Shown piece after piece: positions 1 through 10,849 of a stretch of 64,000 nucleotides of DNA. Each line of letters opens with the position of its first letter. Position 1 is the first letter of the stretch. The DNA comes from Telmatactis stephensoni (taxonomy: Eukaryota; Cnidaria; Anthozoa; Actiniaria; Isophelliidae): contig JALIZF010001784.1 of NCBI GenBank assembly GCA_029948255.1, positions 62,001 to 126,000 on the forward strand, given 5' to 3'. The translations under genes were made by a program, and so were the position numbers. Below the pieces are notes generated by a model that was given only the letters and a program-made list of their open reading frames with translations, did no database searches and was not told the origin of the DNA.

Positions 1-308
1 CGACGTTTCGACGTGCTACGCAGAGTTCTTATCATTATCACGTGATCTCATTTCACTTGATAATGACGCTATAACGTAGCACGTCGAAACGCCGTGTTTT
101 ATGTATAGTTTATTATTCAATTTTCATACACTGTACAAATTCTGATTTTCTGATTGGTCAGTTTGTACCACGTGATGCGTTGTTATGACGTGACAACACG
201 TCACGACGTATTAACTCCGACGAATTAATTTTATATAAAATCACGCGTGCGTTATGAAGGTAAACTCAATTTCATTGAAGTTTTTGGAGCTTACTGAGAT
301 CCGACATA

Positions 309-680
309 TTTCAACTGTTATCCAAAACCTATCTCATAGAAAGTTTAGAAAGTCTGTCGCCACAAGTCTGTCTCTGTTTTTAACGGTAAGCTTACGAAGT
401 TCTAACTTTCATTCAAACCGTAAATTCAGTTTTTGGCGTGTTGTTTTTGTCAAAACACTATTCGCCGGCTTTGCAAATTCATCACTATAATTTTTGTTTT
501 TTAGACTGGCTATCCAAAAAATATCCAACAGAAAGTCTGGAAATCCTTTCCCCGCAACTTCTCTCAGATGGGGTAAAGAAATTTTATCATGAATCGAAAA
601 AATCGCCAAACGAGTACTTCAGCCTTCGGCTGTCGACAAACGAAAACTACTTCTTCCCGGCTTCATGCACCAAGGTTTAG
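309..680 (+). pseudogene. Degenerate Crypton/KIAA1958-like fragment (copy 1)
   Basis: Two related coding fragments lie in tandem. Frame 309-382 includes 'LIESLESLSPQ'; frame 504-680 includes 'TESLEILSPQLLSDGVKKFY' followed by a basic, Asn/Ser-rich stretch ending at a TAG. The pattern (short helix with ESLE-LSPxLL, then KKFYxExKK and a Tyr/Phe-Ser motif) resembles the N-terminal helical domain of Crypton tyrosine-recombinase transposons and KIAA1958/QRICH1-type proteins. That match is from memory of the family and is inference. An intron-like 'TTTTTTAG' precedes the second fragment. No catalytic recombinase domain is visible, and the frames are broken, so it is a relic. Confidence 0.4.
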
Positions 681-1095
681 CAGCGTTTCAACCGTAAGTC
701 GCCAGTTTAAACCTATATCCAAAACTCCAGCGATAATTTTCTAGACCTTTCACTTACCGAGTTCTAGGACTCAGTGCTGAATCACTTAACGATCCAAAAA
801 AGTCTGAGTTCTTTGTTTATAAGACTTATGGACGATTTCAATTTTACCGAGCAAGTTGTAAACATGGATTCTGAGAACTCGTTTATTATTCTTGTATCAC
901 GGTACTTTTCTCCTAGTTTTCTTCTGAAAGGTTTATTTTAATTTGTATTGTTAAAATTACCAAATGCTATTAAATAAATTTTGAATAAGTCTTTCTATTT
1001 TGGGTGACTTGAGTTAAGCTTATTTCTAGTGATCTTAGATGTCGACTGACAGTTTTAGCCTGCTTCTGCAGTGTATTCAAATTGAATAATAAAAA

Positions 1096-1379
1096 GGTTA
1101 ACGCACTCTTTGCTCGTGAATTATCGGGATTTTATCTTCACTCGTTTACTAACAATGAACTCGAAATTTTTTCATACTGCACTCGGCTAACGCCTCGTGC
1201 AGTATTTAAAATTTCTCGTTCATTGTTAGCAAACTCGTGAAGATAAATCCCGATAATTCACTCGCTGAGTGCGTTAACCTCTAAATAAAGAACGAGAGAG
1301 AGTGTTTTATCGGATATAAAGATCCGAGCCGTAGGCGAGGATCTTTATACCGATAAAACACGATCTCGAGTTCTTTATA
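1096..1379. repeat. Two adjacent foldback hairpin elements inside block A
   Basis: 1096-1279 is an imperfect palindrome opening with GGTTAACGCACTC and closing with GAGTGCGTTAACC; its arms also share the ATTATCGGGAT, ATCTTCAC and AACAATGAAC motifs. 1286-1379 is a second palindrome opening TAAAGAACGAGA and centred on GATCCGAGCCGTAGGCGAGGATC. Both lack coding capacity and look like foldback/MITE elements. They recur at 6562-6845 and at 14292-14575. Confidence 0.7.
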
Positions 1380-1641
1380 CGGCTTAAAAAACACATATTA
1401 GAGTTGTTCTCTAAAAGAAATTCAAAAATATCTTCATTTATCTTGGAGAAAATCGAGGTTAAAGTTCATGTAAATTAGGCCGAATCTTTATCAGATATAA
1501 AGACACTCGTCACGGTGGCGATTTTCATTGTGTTTGCCTTATGAATTATTAATGAGTTTTTTAAAATTATTATCTGTATCGCGATTCTCCTATCACTTCA
1601 GGTTTGATCTACAGAGAGACGGCGTTATTTTCCGGTAATGC

Positions 1642-1709
1642 CCACAGGCAGCCCAGCCACTTCTCCTGACGATGTTTATTTTAATAATTTATTACTGGGC
1701 TACCTGTGG
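1642..1709. mobile_element. 68-bp mini palindromic element (CCACAGG...CCTGTGG)
   Basis: Termini are CCACAGGCAGCCCAG and CTGGGCTACCTGTGG around an AT-rich core. The same termini bound the longer element at 3037-4904 and the degenerate one ending at 17912, so this is a minimal member of that family. Other copies lie at 6232-6299 and 14838-14905. Confidence 0.6.
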
Positions 1710-2287
1710 TCGCCCAGTCTTAAATTACCTTTGTTTTTTCTGATTCGCGTGCAGACAAAATGCAAAAATTGCGCAATACACCTCCCCGTAATGCTTTGCG
1801 CGCGCAGGGTTCAAGGAGTGACTAGATACAAAATGGCCGCCATTAGAGATGAGATTTCGAAGTAAGTTTTTAGCCTTTTTCTTCGGTATTATTGTTGTTC
1901 TTTCCATATGTTAGATAGAATTAGCCTTTGAAAATCTAGAGGAGATTTGTTGTTGAATATTTTGCTGATTCATAGAAGATTTTAAAACTTCATCGATCGT
2001 ACTTGAAATACGGAAGTCAAACTTCAAATCGGTCTTCTCAAAACCTAACCAAAGCATTCTAGCCGATCTATCGGGAACCACACACAATTCCAATAGACGT
2101 AGTACTTTTATTTGTCAATAATAAATTTAAGAAAAATACATGGAAATAAAGCTTTTGTTTTTTTTCAAAGTCTTGTTTTGAACAGTGATATATTTTCATG
2201 TGCGTGATCGAGAAAGAATACCAGTCAAGAGAATTACACGCATCACAGATAAATCCAGGAAAACTACAAGTCATCTGTTAAAAAAAA

Positions 2288-2359
2288 TTGAATTATCACA
2301 GAGGAGTGAATCATTCCAATTTTATTTTGTCAAGTGATATAGAAACAAACCCTGGTCCT
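2288..2359 (+). pseudogene. LINE-type N-terminal relic with 2A-like motif (copy 1)
   Basis: One frame reads 'NYHRGVNHSNFILSSDIETNPGP' in two parts: 'NYHRGVNHSNFILSS' at 2291-2335, then 'DIETNPGP' at 2336-2359. The motif fits the D-x-E-x-NPGP consensus of 2A ribosome-skipping peptides, which are known at the start of some non-LTR retrotransposon proteins. The frame continues only about 25 codons to a TAA. It is therefore a remnant of such an element, not a gene. Inverted and direct copies lie at 5582-5653 and 15484-15555. Confidence 0.55.
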
Positions 2360-3036
2360 ATTGATCCCTTTAAGACTATCCAAGCACCTTGTAGTCAAGT
2401 TTGGGTTGAAAGTAGGTACCAAGTGTGTAGCTATGTCCCTTAACATCACTAATATTTGAACTGTATGGTAGTTTATCTAGACTCAATCTAGAGTGTCCCG
2501 ACAAACATTTTTAATGTTATAAACAGAAGAACCTGAAAAAATTTCCATATTCAATACTACCTTTAGATAAAATACACTACTACAGTCCAAGCTACAGTGG
2601 TATATTCATGACTGTTGTACACTAGAAACTTTTGATTACTGTACATCATTGGTGAATCCAATGCAGTCTTTATAATCACACAAAATTATATCTCATTCAT
2701 AACAACAATAGGTTGTAGTACTGTGGCCATGTACAGTACCTCAGATGGTAAAAACTATTTGATTCTGACATGCTAGAAATGCAATTACTATGCCTCACCC
2801 TCAAGAAACCTGTGCCCTTTATTAGAATGCTGCTGTGCTATATCTTTGTATTCTCTTTGTTTTTCTCTGATAAAATCTACCTGGTATTGGAATTCAGAGA
2901 CTTAGAGCTCATTTGTAGAACATGGAACAAAATTCCACAGTTCACTTAATACTTCTGCTGAATAGCCTATAATTAGATGCACACATAGGCTCAGAACCTA
3001 ATGCACACACTGATCTGTACAACCCAATGCCAAAAT

Positions 3037-4904
3037 CCACAGGTAGCCCAGTTACCCTGCCAACAGGGTCTAGTTTACTATTTTATTGATACGCTAAAAA
3101 GACAAAAAAATGCGCGCGCTTGTTTTAATTTGCTTGGCGCGCGCGCTCTTGTTATGCATGGGTTTCCTGTGGTAATATCCTCCCGATATCCCACGGGACG
3201 AGCGCGCGCTTGTTGTGAATGGGTTTCCTGTGGTGATCCCGCGGGACAAAGCTACTTTGTGAGAAGGTATGAAACACGGTCACGTGACAAAATACATTTT
3301 CGCTTGTATTTCACCAGCTAAGAAAGAAAATATCGATTTTTCTTCGAATATGTAAACAAAGTATTTATGTCCAAACAACTTAATATTTTTGAGCGTTCAA
3401 AGTTTGTTATTTGACGAGAATTTCACCTGGGAAGCTTTGACTCGCGATGGACGTATGTGTGCCCCAGGTTGATTGGACACATTTCCGTGAAGCGCTCGGG
3501 AGTTTTCACTCGTTGAGTTGTCGAGGGACGTCGGATAGCTATCGTGAGTACACGAGAGTTTTCCGAAATCTAAAAAAGTTTTCGGAATTTCATTCATACC
3601 ATGAAAAACGCTCACAAGTTTACTTGAAACGGTGCTGGTTTTGGACTACAAAATTTCTTCTTGGAAGAGGTTTTTGAAAATTTCAAAAGCTTTTATGTTC
3701 ATACAAGACTTCGAAACAATTCTTCACTGTAAATGAGCGGACCTTCAAGGTATTTGAGAGTGATTTATGAGTAATTTTTTGAAGTTTTGTTGTGTCGCTC
3801 ACAGCTTCATGTACAATGCTACCAGTTTTGGACTGCAAAAATTACTTTTTTGGAGTGTTTTAGGACGCTTCATAAGTTTTCATGTTCATATAAGATTTCG
3901 AAACAATTATTTATATGAAATGAGCTAATTTTTAAAGTTATTAAGCTAATGTTAGGCATAAAATTTTGATTTTTTTGCTGTGCATTTTGACACTCGGTCG
4001 GTGGTCTGATAGAGAACGAAAACTTATTCCAGCTGAGAATTTGCAAAAATACATACAAGAAGATTGTAAACAGTTCAGTTATAAACAGAAATAAAGTGAG
4101 TTTTGAAACCTGTTATGTCTTTTTTATTGTTTCTTGGGCTTGAATTTGTTTGTTGAATTTGTTGGGCTTTGTATGTTGTTCTACCTTGATTCGTTTGCTT
4201 TCTTGTTTACGCTACGCGTTCAACTGATTAGAAATCATAAAATGACACAAAGAAAAATTTTGCCCCTATATTATAAACAAGTAAATGGGGCCGAGGAAAA
4301 TTAAGGATTAATTCAGGAGTGTATTCAAATTTTTTAATTTACAAGCATGCAGCTTTTGAGGAATAATCAAGCACACACATGTCAAACTTCCCTTCGGAGA
4401 CTGTTCGACTTACTTTACGATACTTCAACGAGTGAAAAATCCCGAGCGCTTCACGGAAATGTGTCCAATCAACCTGGGGCACACATACGTCCATCGCGAG
4501 TCAAAGCTTCCCAGGTGAAATTCTCGTCAAATAACAAACTTTGAACGCTCAAAAATATTAAGTTGTTTGGACATAAATACTTTGTTTACATATTCGAAGA
4601 AAAATCGATATTTTCTTTCTTAGCTGGTGAAATACAAGCGAAAATGTATTTTGTCACGTGACCGTGTTTCATACCTTCTCACAAAGTAGCTTTGTCCCGC
4701 GGGATCACCACAGGAAACCCATTCACAACAAGCGCGCGCTCGTCCCGTGGGATATCGGGAGGATATTACCACAGGAAACCCATGCATAACAAGAGCGCGC
4801 GCGCCAAGCAAATTAAAACAAGCGCGCGCATTTTTTTGTCTTTTTAGCGTATCAATAAAATAGTAAACTAGACCCTGTTGGCAGGGTAACTGGGCTACCT
4901 GTGG
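3037..4904. mobile_element. Foldback element with 480-bp inverted ends and spacer C
   Basis: Ends are CCACAGGTAGCCCAG (3037-3051) and CTGGGCTACCTGTGG (4890-4904), with perfectly paired arms continuing to 3516/4425 apart from position 3502/4439. No open reading frame of credible coding quality lies inside. The counterpart at 16233-17912 has the same left end but a shortened, diverged right end. Confidence 0.5.
3517..4424. repeat. Spacer C between inverted A blocks
   Basis: This 908-bp spacer is also present inverted at 16713-17620. It contains two diverged tandem copies of a roughly 190-bp unit. One begins near 3630 and the other near 3815; both contain 'GTTTTGGACT' and later 'TTCGAAACAATT'. 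No coding region is recognised. Together with its flanks it looks like the interior of a non-autonomous transposon whose ends read CCACAGGTAGCCCAG (3037-3051) and the complement (4890-4904). Confidence 0.6.
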
Positions 4905-5581
4905 ATTTTGGCATTGGGTTGTACAGATCAGTGTGTGCATTAGGTTCTGAGCCTATGTGTGCATCTAATTATAGGCTATTCAGCAGAAGTATTAAGTGAA
5001 CTGTGGAATTTTGTTCCATGTTCTACAAATGAGCTCTAAGTCTCTGAATTCCAATACCAGGTAGATTTTATCAGAGAAAAACAAAGAGAATACAAAGATA
5101 TAGCACAGCAGCATTCTAATAAAGGGCACAGGTTTCTTGAGGGTGAGGCATAGTAATTGCATTTCTAGCATGTCAGAATCAAATAGTTTTTACCATCTGA
5201 GGTACTGTACATGGCCACAGTACTACAACCTATTGTTGTTATGAATGAGATATAATTTTGTGTGATTATAAAGACTGCATTGGATTCACCAATGATGTAC
5301 AGTAATCAAAAGTTTCTAGTGTACAACAGTCATGAATATACCACTGTAGCTTGGACTGTAGTAGTGTATTTTATCTAAAGGTAGTATTGAATATGGAAAT
5401 TTTTTCAGGTTCTTCTGTTTATAACATTAAAAATGTTTGTCGGGACACTCTAGATTGAGTCTAGATAAACTACCATACAGTTCAAATATTAGTGATGTTA
5501 AGGGACATAGCTACACACTTGGTACCTACTTTCAACCCAAACTTGACTACAAGGTGCTTGGATAGTCTTAAAGGGATCAAT

Positions 5582-5653
5582 AGGACCAGGGTTTGTTTCT
5601 ATATCACTTGACAAAATAAAATTGGAATGATTCACTCCTCTGTGATAATTCAA
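5582..5653 (-). pseudogene. LINE-type N-terminal relic with 2A-like motif (copy 2)
   Basis: Mirror of 2288-2359 inside inverted block A. The DIETNPGP codons lie at 5605-5582. Confidence 0.55.
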
Positions 5654-7260
5654 TTTTTTTTAACAGATGACTTGTAGTTTTCCTGGATTTATCTGTGATG
5701 CGTGTAATTCTCTTGACTGGTATTCTTTCTCGATCACGCACATGAAAATATATCACTGTTCAAAACAAGACTTTGAAAAAAAACAAAAGCTTTATTTCCA
5801 TGTATTTTTCTTAAATTTATTATTGACAAATAAAAGTACTACGTCTATTGGAATTGTGTGTGGTTCCCGATAGATCGGCTAGAATGCTTTGGTTAGGTTT
5901 TGAGAAGACCGATTTGAAGTTTGACTTCCGTATTTCAAGTACGATCGATGAAGTTTTAAAATCTTCTATGAATCAGCAAAATATTCAACAACAAATCTCC
6001 TCTAGATTTTCAAAGGCTAATTCTATCTAACATATGGAAAGAACAACAATAATACCGAAGAAAAAGGCTAAAAACTTACTTCGAAATCTCATCTCTAATG
6101 GCGGCCATTTTGTATCTAGTCACTCCTTGAACCCTGCGCGCGCAAAGCATTACGGGGAGGTGTATTGCGCAATTTTTGCATTTTGTCTGCACGCGAATCA
6201 GAAAAAACAAAGGTAATTTAAGACTGGGCGACCACAGGTAGCCCAGTAATAAATTATTAAAATAAACATCGTCAGGAGAAGTGGCTGGGCTGCCTGTGGG
6301 CATTACCGGAAAATAACGCCGTCTCTCTGTAGATCAAACCTGAAGTGATAGGAGAATCGCGATACAGATAATAATTTTAAAAAACTCATTAATAATTCAT
6401 AAGGCAAACACAATGAAAATCGCCACCGTGACGAGTGTCTTTATATCTGATAAAGATTCGGCCTAATTTACATCAACTTTAACCTCGATTTTCTCCAAGA
6501 TAAATGAAGATATTTTTGAATTTCTTTTAGAGAACAACTCTAATATGTGTTTTTTAAGCCGTATAAAGAACTCGAGATCGTGTTTTATCGGTATAAAGAT
6601 CCTCGCCTACGGCTCGGATCTTTATATCCGATAAAACACTCTCTCTCGTTCTTTATTTAGAGGTTAACGCACTCAGCGAGTGAATTATCGGGATTTATCT
6701 TCACGAGTTTGCTAACAATGAACGAGAAATTTTAAATACTGCACGAGGCGTTAGCCGAGTGCAGTATGAAAAAATTTCGAGTTCATTGTTAGTAAACGAG
6801 TGAAGATAAAATCCCGATAATTCACGAGCAAAGAGTGCGTTAACCTTTTTATTATTCAATTTGAATACACTGCAGAAGCAGGCTAAAACTGTCAGTCGAC
6901 ATCTAAGATCACTAGAAATAAGCTTAACTCAAGTCACCCAAAATAGAAAGACTTATTCAAAATTTATTTAATAGCATTTGGTAATTTTAACAATACAAAT
7001 TAAAATAAACCTTTCAGAAGAAAACTAGGAGAAAAGTACCGTGATACAAGAATAATAAACGAGTTCTCAGAATCCATGTTTACAACTTGCTCGGTAAAAT
7101 TGAAATCGTCCATAAGTCTTATAAACAAAGAACTCAGACTTTTTTGGATCGTTAAGTGATTCAGCACTGAGTCCTAGAACTCGGTAAGTGAAAGGTCTAG
7201 AAAATTATCGCTGGAGTTTTGGATATAGGTTTAAACTGGCGACTTACGGTTGAAACGCTG

Positions 7261-7632
7261 CTAAACCTTGGTGCATGAAGCCGGGAAGAAGTAGTTTTCG
7301 TTTGTCGACAGCCGAAGGCTGAAGTACTCGTTTGGCGATTTTTTCGATTCATGATAAAATTTCTTTACCCCATCTGAGAGAAGTTGCGGGGAAAGGATTT
7401 CCAGACTTTCTGTTGGATATTTTTTGGATAGCCAGTCTAAAAAACAAAAATTATAGTGATGAATTTGCAAAGCCGGCGAATAGTGTTTTGACAAAAACAA
7501 CACGCCAAAAACTGAATTTACGGTTTGAATGAAAGTTAGAACTTCGTAAGCTTACCGTTAAAAACAGAGACAGACTTGTGGCGACAGACTTTCTAAACTT
7601 TCTATGAGATAGGTTTTGGATAACAGTTGAAA
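7261..7632 (-). pseudogene. Degenerate Crypton/KIAA1958-like fragment (copy 2)
   Basis: Mirror image of 309-680 within the inverted block A. The two tandem coding fragments are the same and so are the breaks, so all copies descend from an already dead sequence. Confidence 0.4.
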
Positions 7633-7994
7633 TATGTCGGATCTCAGTAAGCTCCAAAAACTTCAATGAAATTGAGTTTACCTTCATAACGCACGCGTGA
7701 TTTTATATAAAATTAATTCGTCGGAGTTAATACGTCGTGACGTGTTGTCACGTCATAACAACGCATCACGTGGTACAAACTGACCAATCAGAAAATCAGA
7801 ATTTGTACAGTGTATGAAAATTGAATAATAAACTATACATAAAACACGGCGTTTCGACGTGCTACGTTATAGCGTCATTATCAAGTGAAATGAGATCACG
7901 TGATAATGATAAGAACTCTGCGTAGCACGTCGAAACGTCGTGTTTTATAATTTTTTAGACTTTTTAAAATGTTTTCTTTTCACAATGTTTTCTT

Positions 7995-8230
7995 TTATTG
8001 ATGATTGATTGATGATAGATTGATTGAGATGACTGATTGATAGGTTGATAGATAACTAGATTGATAGATAGATTGATAGATAGATTGATTGATTGATTGA
8101 TTGATTGTTTGATTGACTGATTGATTGATTGATTGATAGATAGATAAATGGATAGATTGATCGATCAATTGATCGATCGATTTACTGATTGATTGATCGA
8201 TCGATCGCCGATCAATCGAGATTATTTCCT
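7995..8230. repeat. GATT/GATA microsatellite (left arm)
   Basis: Imperfect tetranucleotide array of GATT, GATA and GATC units directly behind the stop codon of the minus-strand GPCR. The mirror copy is at 12907-13142. The Ser/Gln/Ile-rich open frames crossing it are repeat artefacts. Confidence 0.9.
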
Positions 8231-8242
8231 TGAAGTATGTGA

Positions 8243-9202
8243 TCAACAGTGGCAGAAAGAAATAATATAATCAACTATGTGAGCACGAAATTGGCGGGAA
8301 AACAAGCTATACACGAGTGGATTACAACAACTATGGAGAACTAAACATATGCCTGAAAATTTGTTAGCATACTTAAACAAAGACCAATTTTCAAAAACAT
8401 CAGAGCTAAGCCATTGAATATGAACAGGTAACGTCAGGAGAGAGTACAGCATTAGGATAATCACAGATATTTTCATCACTTCTTTATCTTGTTTTCGCTT
8501 ACGAGCCCTTTGAAAATGACTCCCGTTACCCTGTCTAGAATCTGATTGGTGGTGTTTCAGGAACAGGACAATTTTGGTGTAGCAAAAGGTAATAATAGTC
8601 AAGGGAATCAGATACTCCGTCACGAATAACGCTACTTTGTAGACTTTGTTTGACATTTGGAATCTGGTCGGCCAGTTTTCACAACAATATCCATATTCCT
8701 GGTCAATTTCATATACCAGGAAGCTCGGTAAGAAAAGAATGGTCACCAAGCCCCATATGCCTACGATTGACCCATATAAAGCTTGTCTTTGAAGATCAAA
8801 CGTCATGGTCTTGAAAGGGGTCATTGCAATAGCAGTTACTGTATACATGCTTACAGTTGAAGAAATGTAATAAAGTGAACCGAACATCTTGCAAAAAAAT
8901 GTTGTCCTCGTCAAACTACTGTACTTCAATAATAAGTATGTTCCTTGAAATACCAAATCTGCGATGGATAAATTCGCGGTAAGGTATTCATAAGGTGCTC
9001 TTGTTTTTGGTTTGCGTTGTTTCAAGACCAGAAGAACGAGTGAGTTTCCAACGAATCCCACGGCGCAGAGGATTATGTCAATTACTATCGATTCGACTGG
9101 CAATCTGTGACTTGAAGTTTCATCGCGATCGCCAAAGTCAAACGTATCGTTTGCAGGCTTCACGTTGCTATTGTTTGTCCAGTTCAATGTTTCCGATCCC
9201 AT
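8243..9202 (-). CDS. Class A (rhodopsin-like) G-protein-coupled receptor, palindrome copy 1
   Basis: Single-exon gene of 319 aa from the ATG at 9202. The longer open frame starts with TTG and was not used. The N-terminus is short and carries N-glycosylation sequons (NWT, NNS, NDT). Family features are GNSLV in TM1, LSIADL in TM2, a TM3 Cys with a partner pair (YCC) in loop 2, a basic third loop ending RKRKQDKE, and CCNPLVY in TM7 (the NPxxY motif). The DRY position after TM3 reads T-P-F, so the usual arginine is missing; this may alter or abolish normal G-protein coupling. It sits at the cell surface by family; ligand unknown. The same protein is encoded at 11935-12894. Paralogues lie at 24.8 and 28.6 kb. 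Confidence 0.85.
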   Translation of the reverse strand: MGSETLNWTNNSNVKPANDTFDFGDRDETSSHRLPVESIVIDIILCAVGFVGNSLVLLVLKQRKPKTRAPYEYLTANLSIADLVFQGTYLLLKYSSLTRTTFFCKMFGSLYYISSTVSMYTVTAIAMTPFKTMTFDLQRQALYGSIVGIWGLVTILFLPSFLVYEIDQEYGYCCENWPTRFQMSNKVYKVALFVTEYLIPLTIITFCYTKIVLFLKHHQSDSRQGNGSHFQRARKRKQDKEVMKISVIILMLYSLLTLPVHIQWLSSDVFENWSLFKYANKFSGICLVLHSCCNPLVYSLFSRQFRAHIVDYIISFCHC

Positions 9203-9663
9203 GCCAGTACAACTTTGCTCGAGTGTTGCAATCCTCGTCTGGATATAGATCTTGTTAATCAATTCAGAGTTCTGGGTTAACAATAAAAAACAGATGGAAA
9301 GCAAGTCATTACGTCAATGAATACAGCCAAAAATAAAGTATAAATATCTCATTCTTTAATAGAACGGAAGTTATTACGTCATATACTAAAATAAAGTATA
9401 ATTACTTATTCTTTAATGCTATTTTAATAGTTAAGCTCACTAGCGTCAAAGGCCCACGATTACATTTCTGAATGTATTAATTACTATCGTTACAGTTTTG
9501 ACAATGAATAATTTTTTTTATTTAAACATATTTTATTCAAAATTTTCCTCAAGAGCATTAACTCATCGAGAGAGTTCACTTTCATTCAGTGTATGCTGTC
9601 AAGAAACATTAGAAAATAGTCAGGAAAAAATATTTAACAAATAGAAGAGGTTTTTCAATGTTC

Positions 9664-9760
9664 TGTTCAGTAATACAGCATGCAGGAAGTCACGAGAGGA
9701 CGACCACTCATCGTGGGTGCTCTCGACAGTTTCTGCGTGCTGTACATGTATTACTGCACG
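9664..9760. repeat. Hairpin upstream of GPCR copy 1
   Basis: Imperfect inverted repeat: CAGTAATACAGCATGCAGGAA on the left pairs with TTTCTGCGTGCTGTACATG and TATTACTGCAC on the right. It is mirrored at 11377-11473. Probably a small foldback element. The rest of 9203-10287 holds nothing recognisable. Confidence 0.6.
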
Positions 9761-10296
9761 GAGAACTGAAACTGAAAGCTGTTCTATTTAGCATGTATAC
9801 AATTTGTCTGTGCATGTCTGTGTTTTTGGCTTGAAATTCATTTGCATATGAATTGCAAGAAATACAAGAAACATTTGGTTGGCGATCTCGTTCTTCAAAA
9901 TTATGTTCAACTACCGAAATACTGACACAACTGAGACATAAGTAGTCTACCTACCGCTAGTGCGCTGTGGATAATTATTTAAATCAAAGGCACCCCAGAT
10001 GGGAAAATATTACGCCTCAAAGTCAGTAGAAAGCTCAAGCAAGGACCAGAATTCCACACTTTCGAGTTATATTGTGGGCGCTAAATTTATATACACCTAT
10101 TTCAAAAAAGGTTGTCACCGCTAAGAGCGATAGGCGATAGGTAATAGGTTATTCCAAGACCGCAAAGCACTATTGATTTCTTAATTAAGCCATCCTAAAT
10201 CTTTCTTTACACTCTTCCATCAAATATTTGGCTATTCATATGTAAACAAGAGACCATAATACTAAGAGAGCGAAACTCAGTATTGATGTCTGTGCG

Positions 10297-10650
10297 GACA
10301 GGGCGGAAAAACGTTTAATAGCGTCTCATTATAAGGACACCATAGGTTGTTTAAGCTCAATATTTTGTATACAAGCCATGTTAGACACAAAGAGCAAAAT
10401 ATCAAATAATATCAAAATTTGGTACATGCGTCTCTGAGAAATAATGCCCTGTACTTTGAGAGAGGTGACATTTTGATCAGCAGAAAAATCATTGTTTTGA
10501 TAAATATCCCCATGAAGTTTTACGTAACGTCACAAGGTTTTGTAAAAAGTTTATACTAAATCCAGTAAAAGTGTAGCAGTTACTGTTTTTCGTTATTAGT
10601 TTATGAAAAAAACTATGAAAACAGCCGCTTAGCCGTTTTTCCGCTCTGTC
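10297..10650. mobile_element. 354-bp TIR element inserted in one palindrome arm
   Basis: Terminal inverted repeats are GACAGGGCGGAAAAACG at the left and, read inward from the right, GACAGAGCGGAAAAACG. The 9-bp sequence GTCTGTGCG lies immediately outside at 10288-10296 and 10651-10659, as expected for a target-site duplication. A 9-bp duplication suggests a Mutator-like (MULE) source, but no transposase is present. The right arm has the single, uninterrupted site (10841-10849 read in reverse), so the insertion came after the palindrome formed. Confidence 0.75.
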
Positions 10651-10849
10651 GTCTGTGCGATGTTCGTGGCGCCTAAGGCTATTTTTAGTAACTTCGCCAT
10701 CGCGCGCGCAAGGCACTTAAACAATATAGAATTCAAACGGTCCCTTCCGCGCGCACGCCAGAAAGCAAATTCTATTGGTTGAGGGCCTTGCGCGCGCGAC
10801 TGGCGAAGTTACTAAAAATAGCCTTAGTCGCCGCGAACATCGCACAGAC
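10651..10849. repeat. Central hairpin of the large palindrome
   Basis: 10651-10714 pairs with 10795-10849 around an 80-bp loop. The pairing is imperfect (for example GTGGCGCC against GCGGCGAC), in contrast to the almost identical outer arms. Both sides contain a GCGCGCG run. It looks like an older hairpin around which the inverted duplication was built. Confidence 0.7.

Larger units (their letters stand above)
1..3516 (+). repeat. Block A, copy 1 (3.5-kb repeated unit; left side cut by the window)
   Basis: This block is repeated inverted at 4425-7940 (coordinates sum to 7941, no indel seen) and direct at 13197-16712 (offset 13196). Only single-base differences were noticed, for example 1467 versus 6474 and 3502 versus 4439. 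It is a composite: an outer hairpin at 1-94, a mobile-gene relic at about 309-680, two foldback hairpins at 1096-1379, a 68-bp mini palindrome at 1642-1709, a 2A-like motif at 2288-2359 and a GCGCGC-rich segment at 3100-3215. The short open frames inside it are not convincing genes. Copy 1 starts inside the hairpin that is complete in the other copies, so the repeat probably continues to the left of the window. Confidence 0.9.
4425..7940 (-). repeat. Block A, copy 2 (inverted)
   Basis: Reverse complement of 1-3516, separated from it by a 908-bp spacer (3517-4424). It is also the inner part of the left arm of the large palindrome and mirrors 13197-16712 (coordinates sum to 21137). The base at 6474 differs from both other copies, so the copies are not simply the same reads placed three times. 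Contents are the mirror image of copy 1. Confidence 0.9.
3446..10296. repeat. Large palindrome, left arm (6.85 kb)
   Basis: Every position x in this arm matches the complement of 21137-x in 10841-17691. The match runs through the spacer, block A, the microsatellite, the GPCR gene and its upstream region with no length change. The only mismatches noticed are 3502/17635 and 6474/14663. At the outer edge the match stops abruptly between 3446 and 3445 (17691 and 17692). At the inner edge it is interrupted by an inserted element at 10297-10650 and then resumes in the central hairpin. Confidence 0.93.

Noticed and set aside
3001..3321. 106-codon open frame (also at 4620-4940 and 16197-16517)
   Set aside because: It spans the GCGCGC-rich transposon end and a repeated GGGTTTCCTGTGG segment; composition is repeat-like and no domain is recognisable.
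7995..8246. 83-codon Ser/Ile/Gln-rich open frame
   Set aside because: A translation of the GATT/GATA microsatellite.
9203..9304. Upstream extension of the GPCR reading frame (and 11833-11934)
   Set aside because: The extension begins with TTG, not ATG; the ATG at 9202/11935 fits the receptor family and context better.
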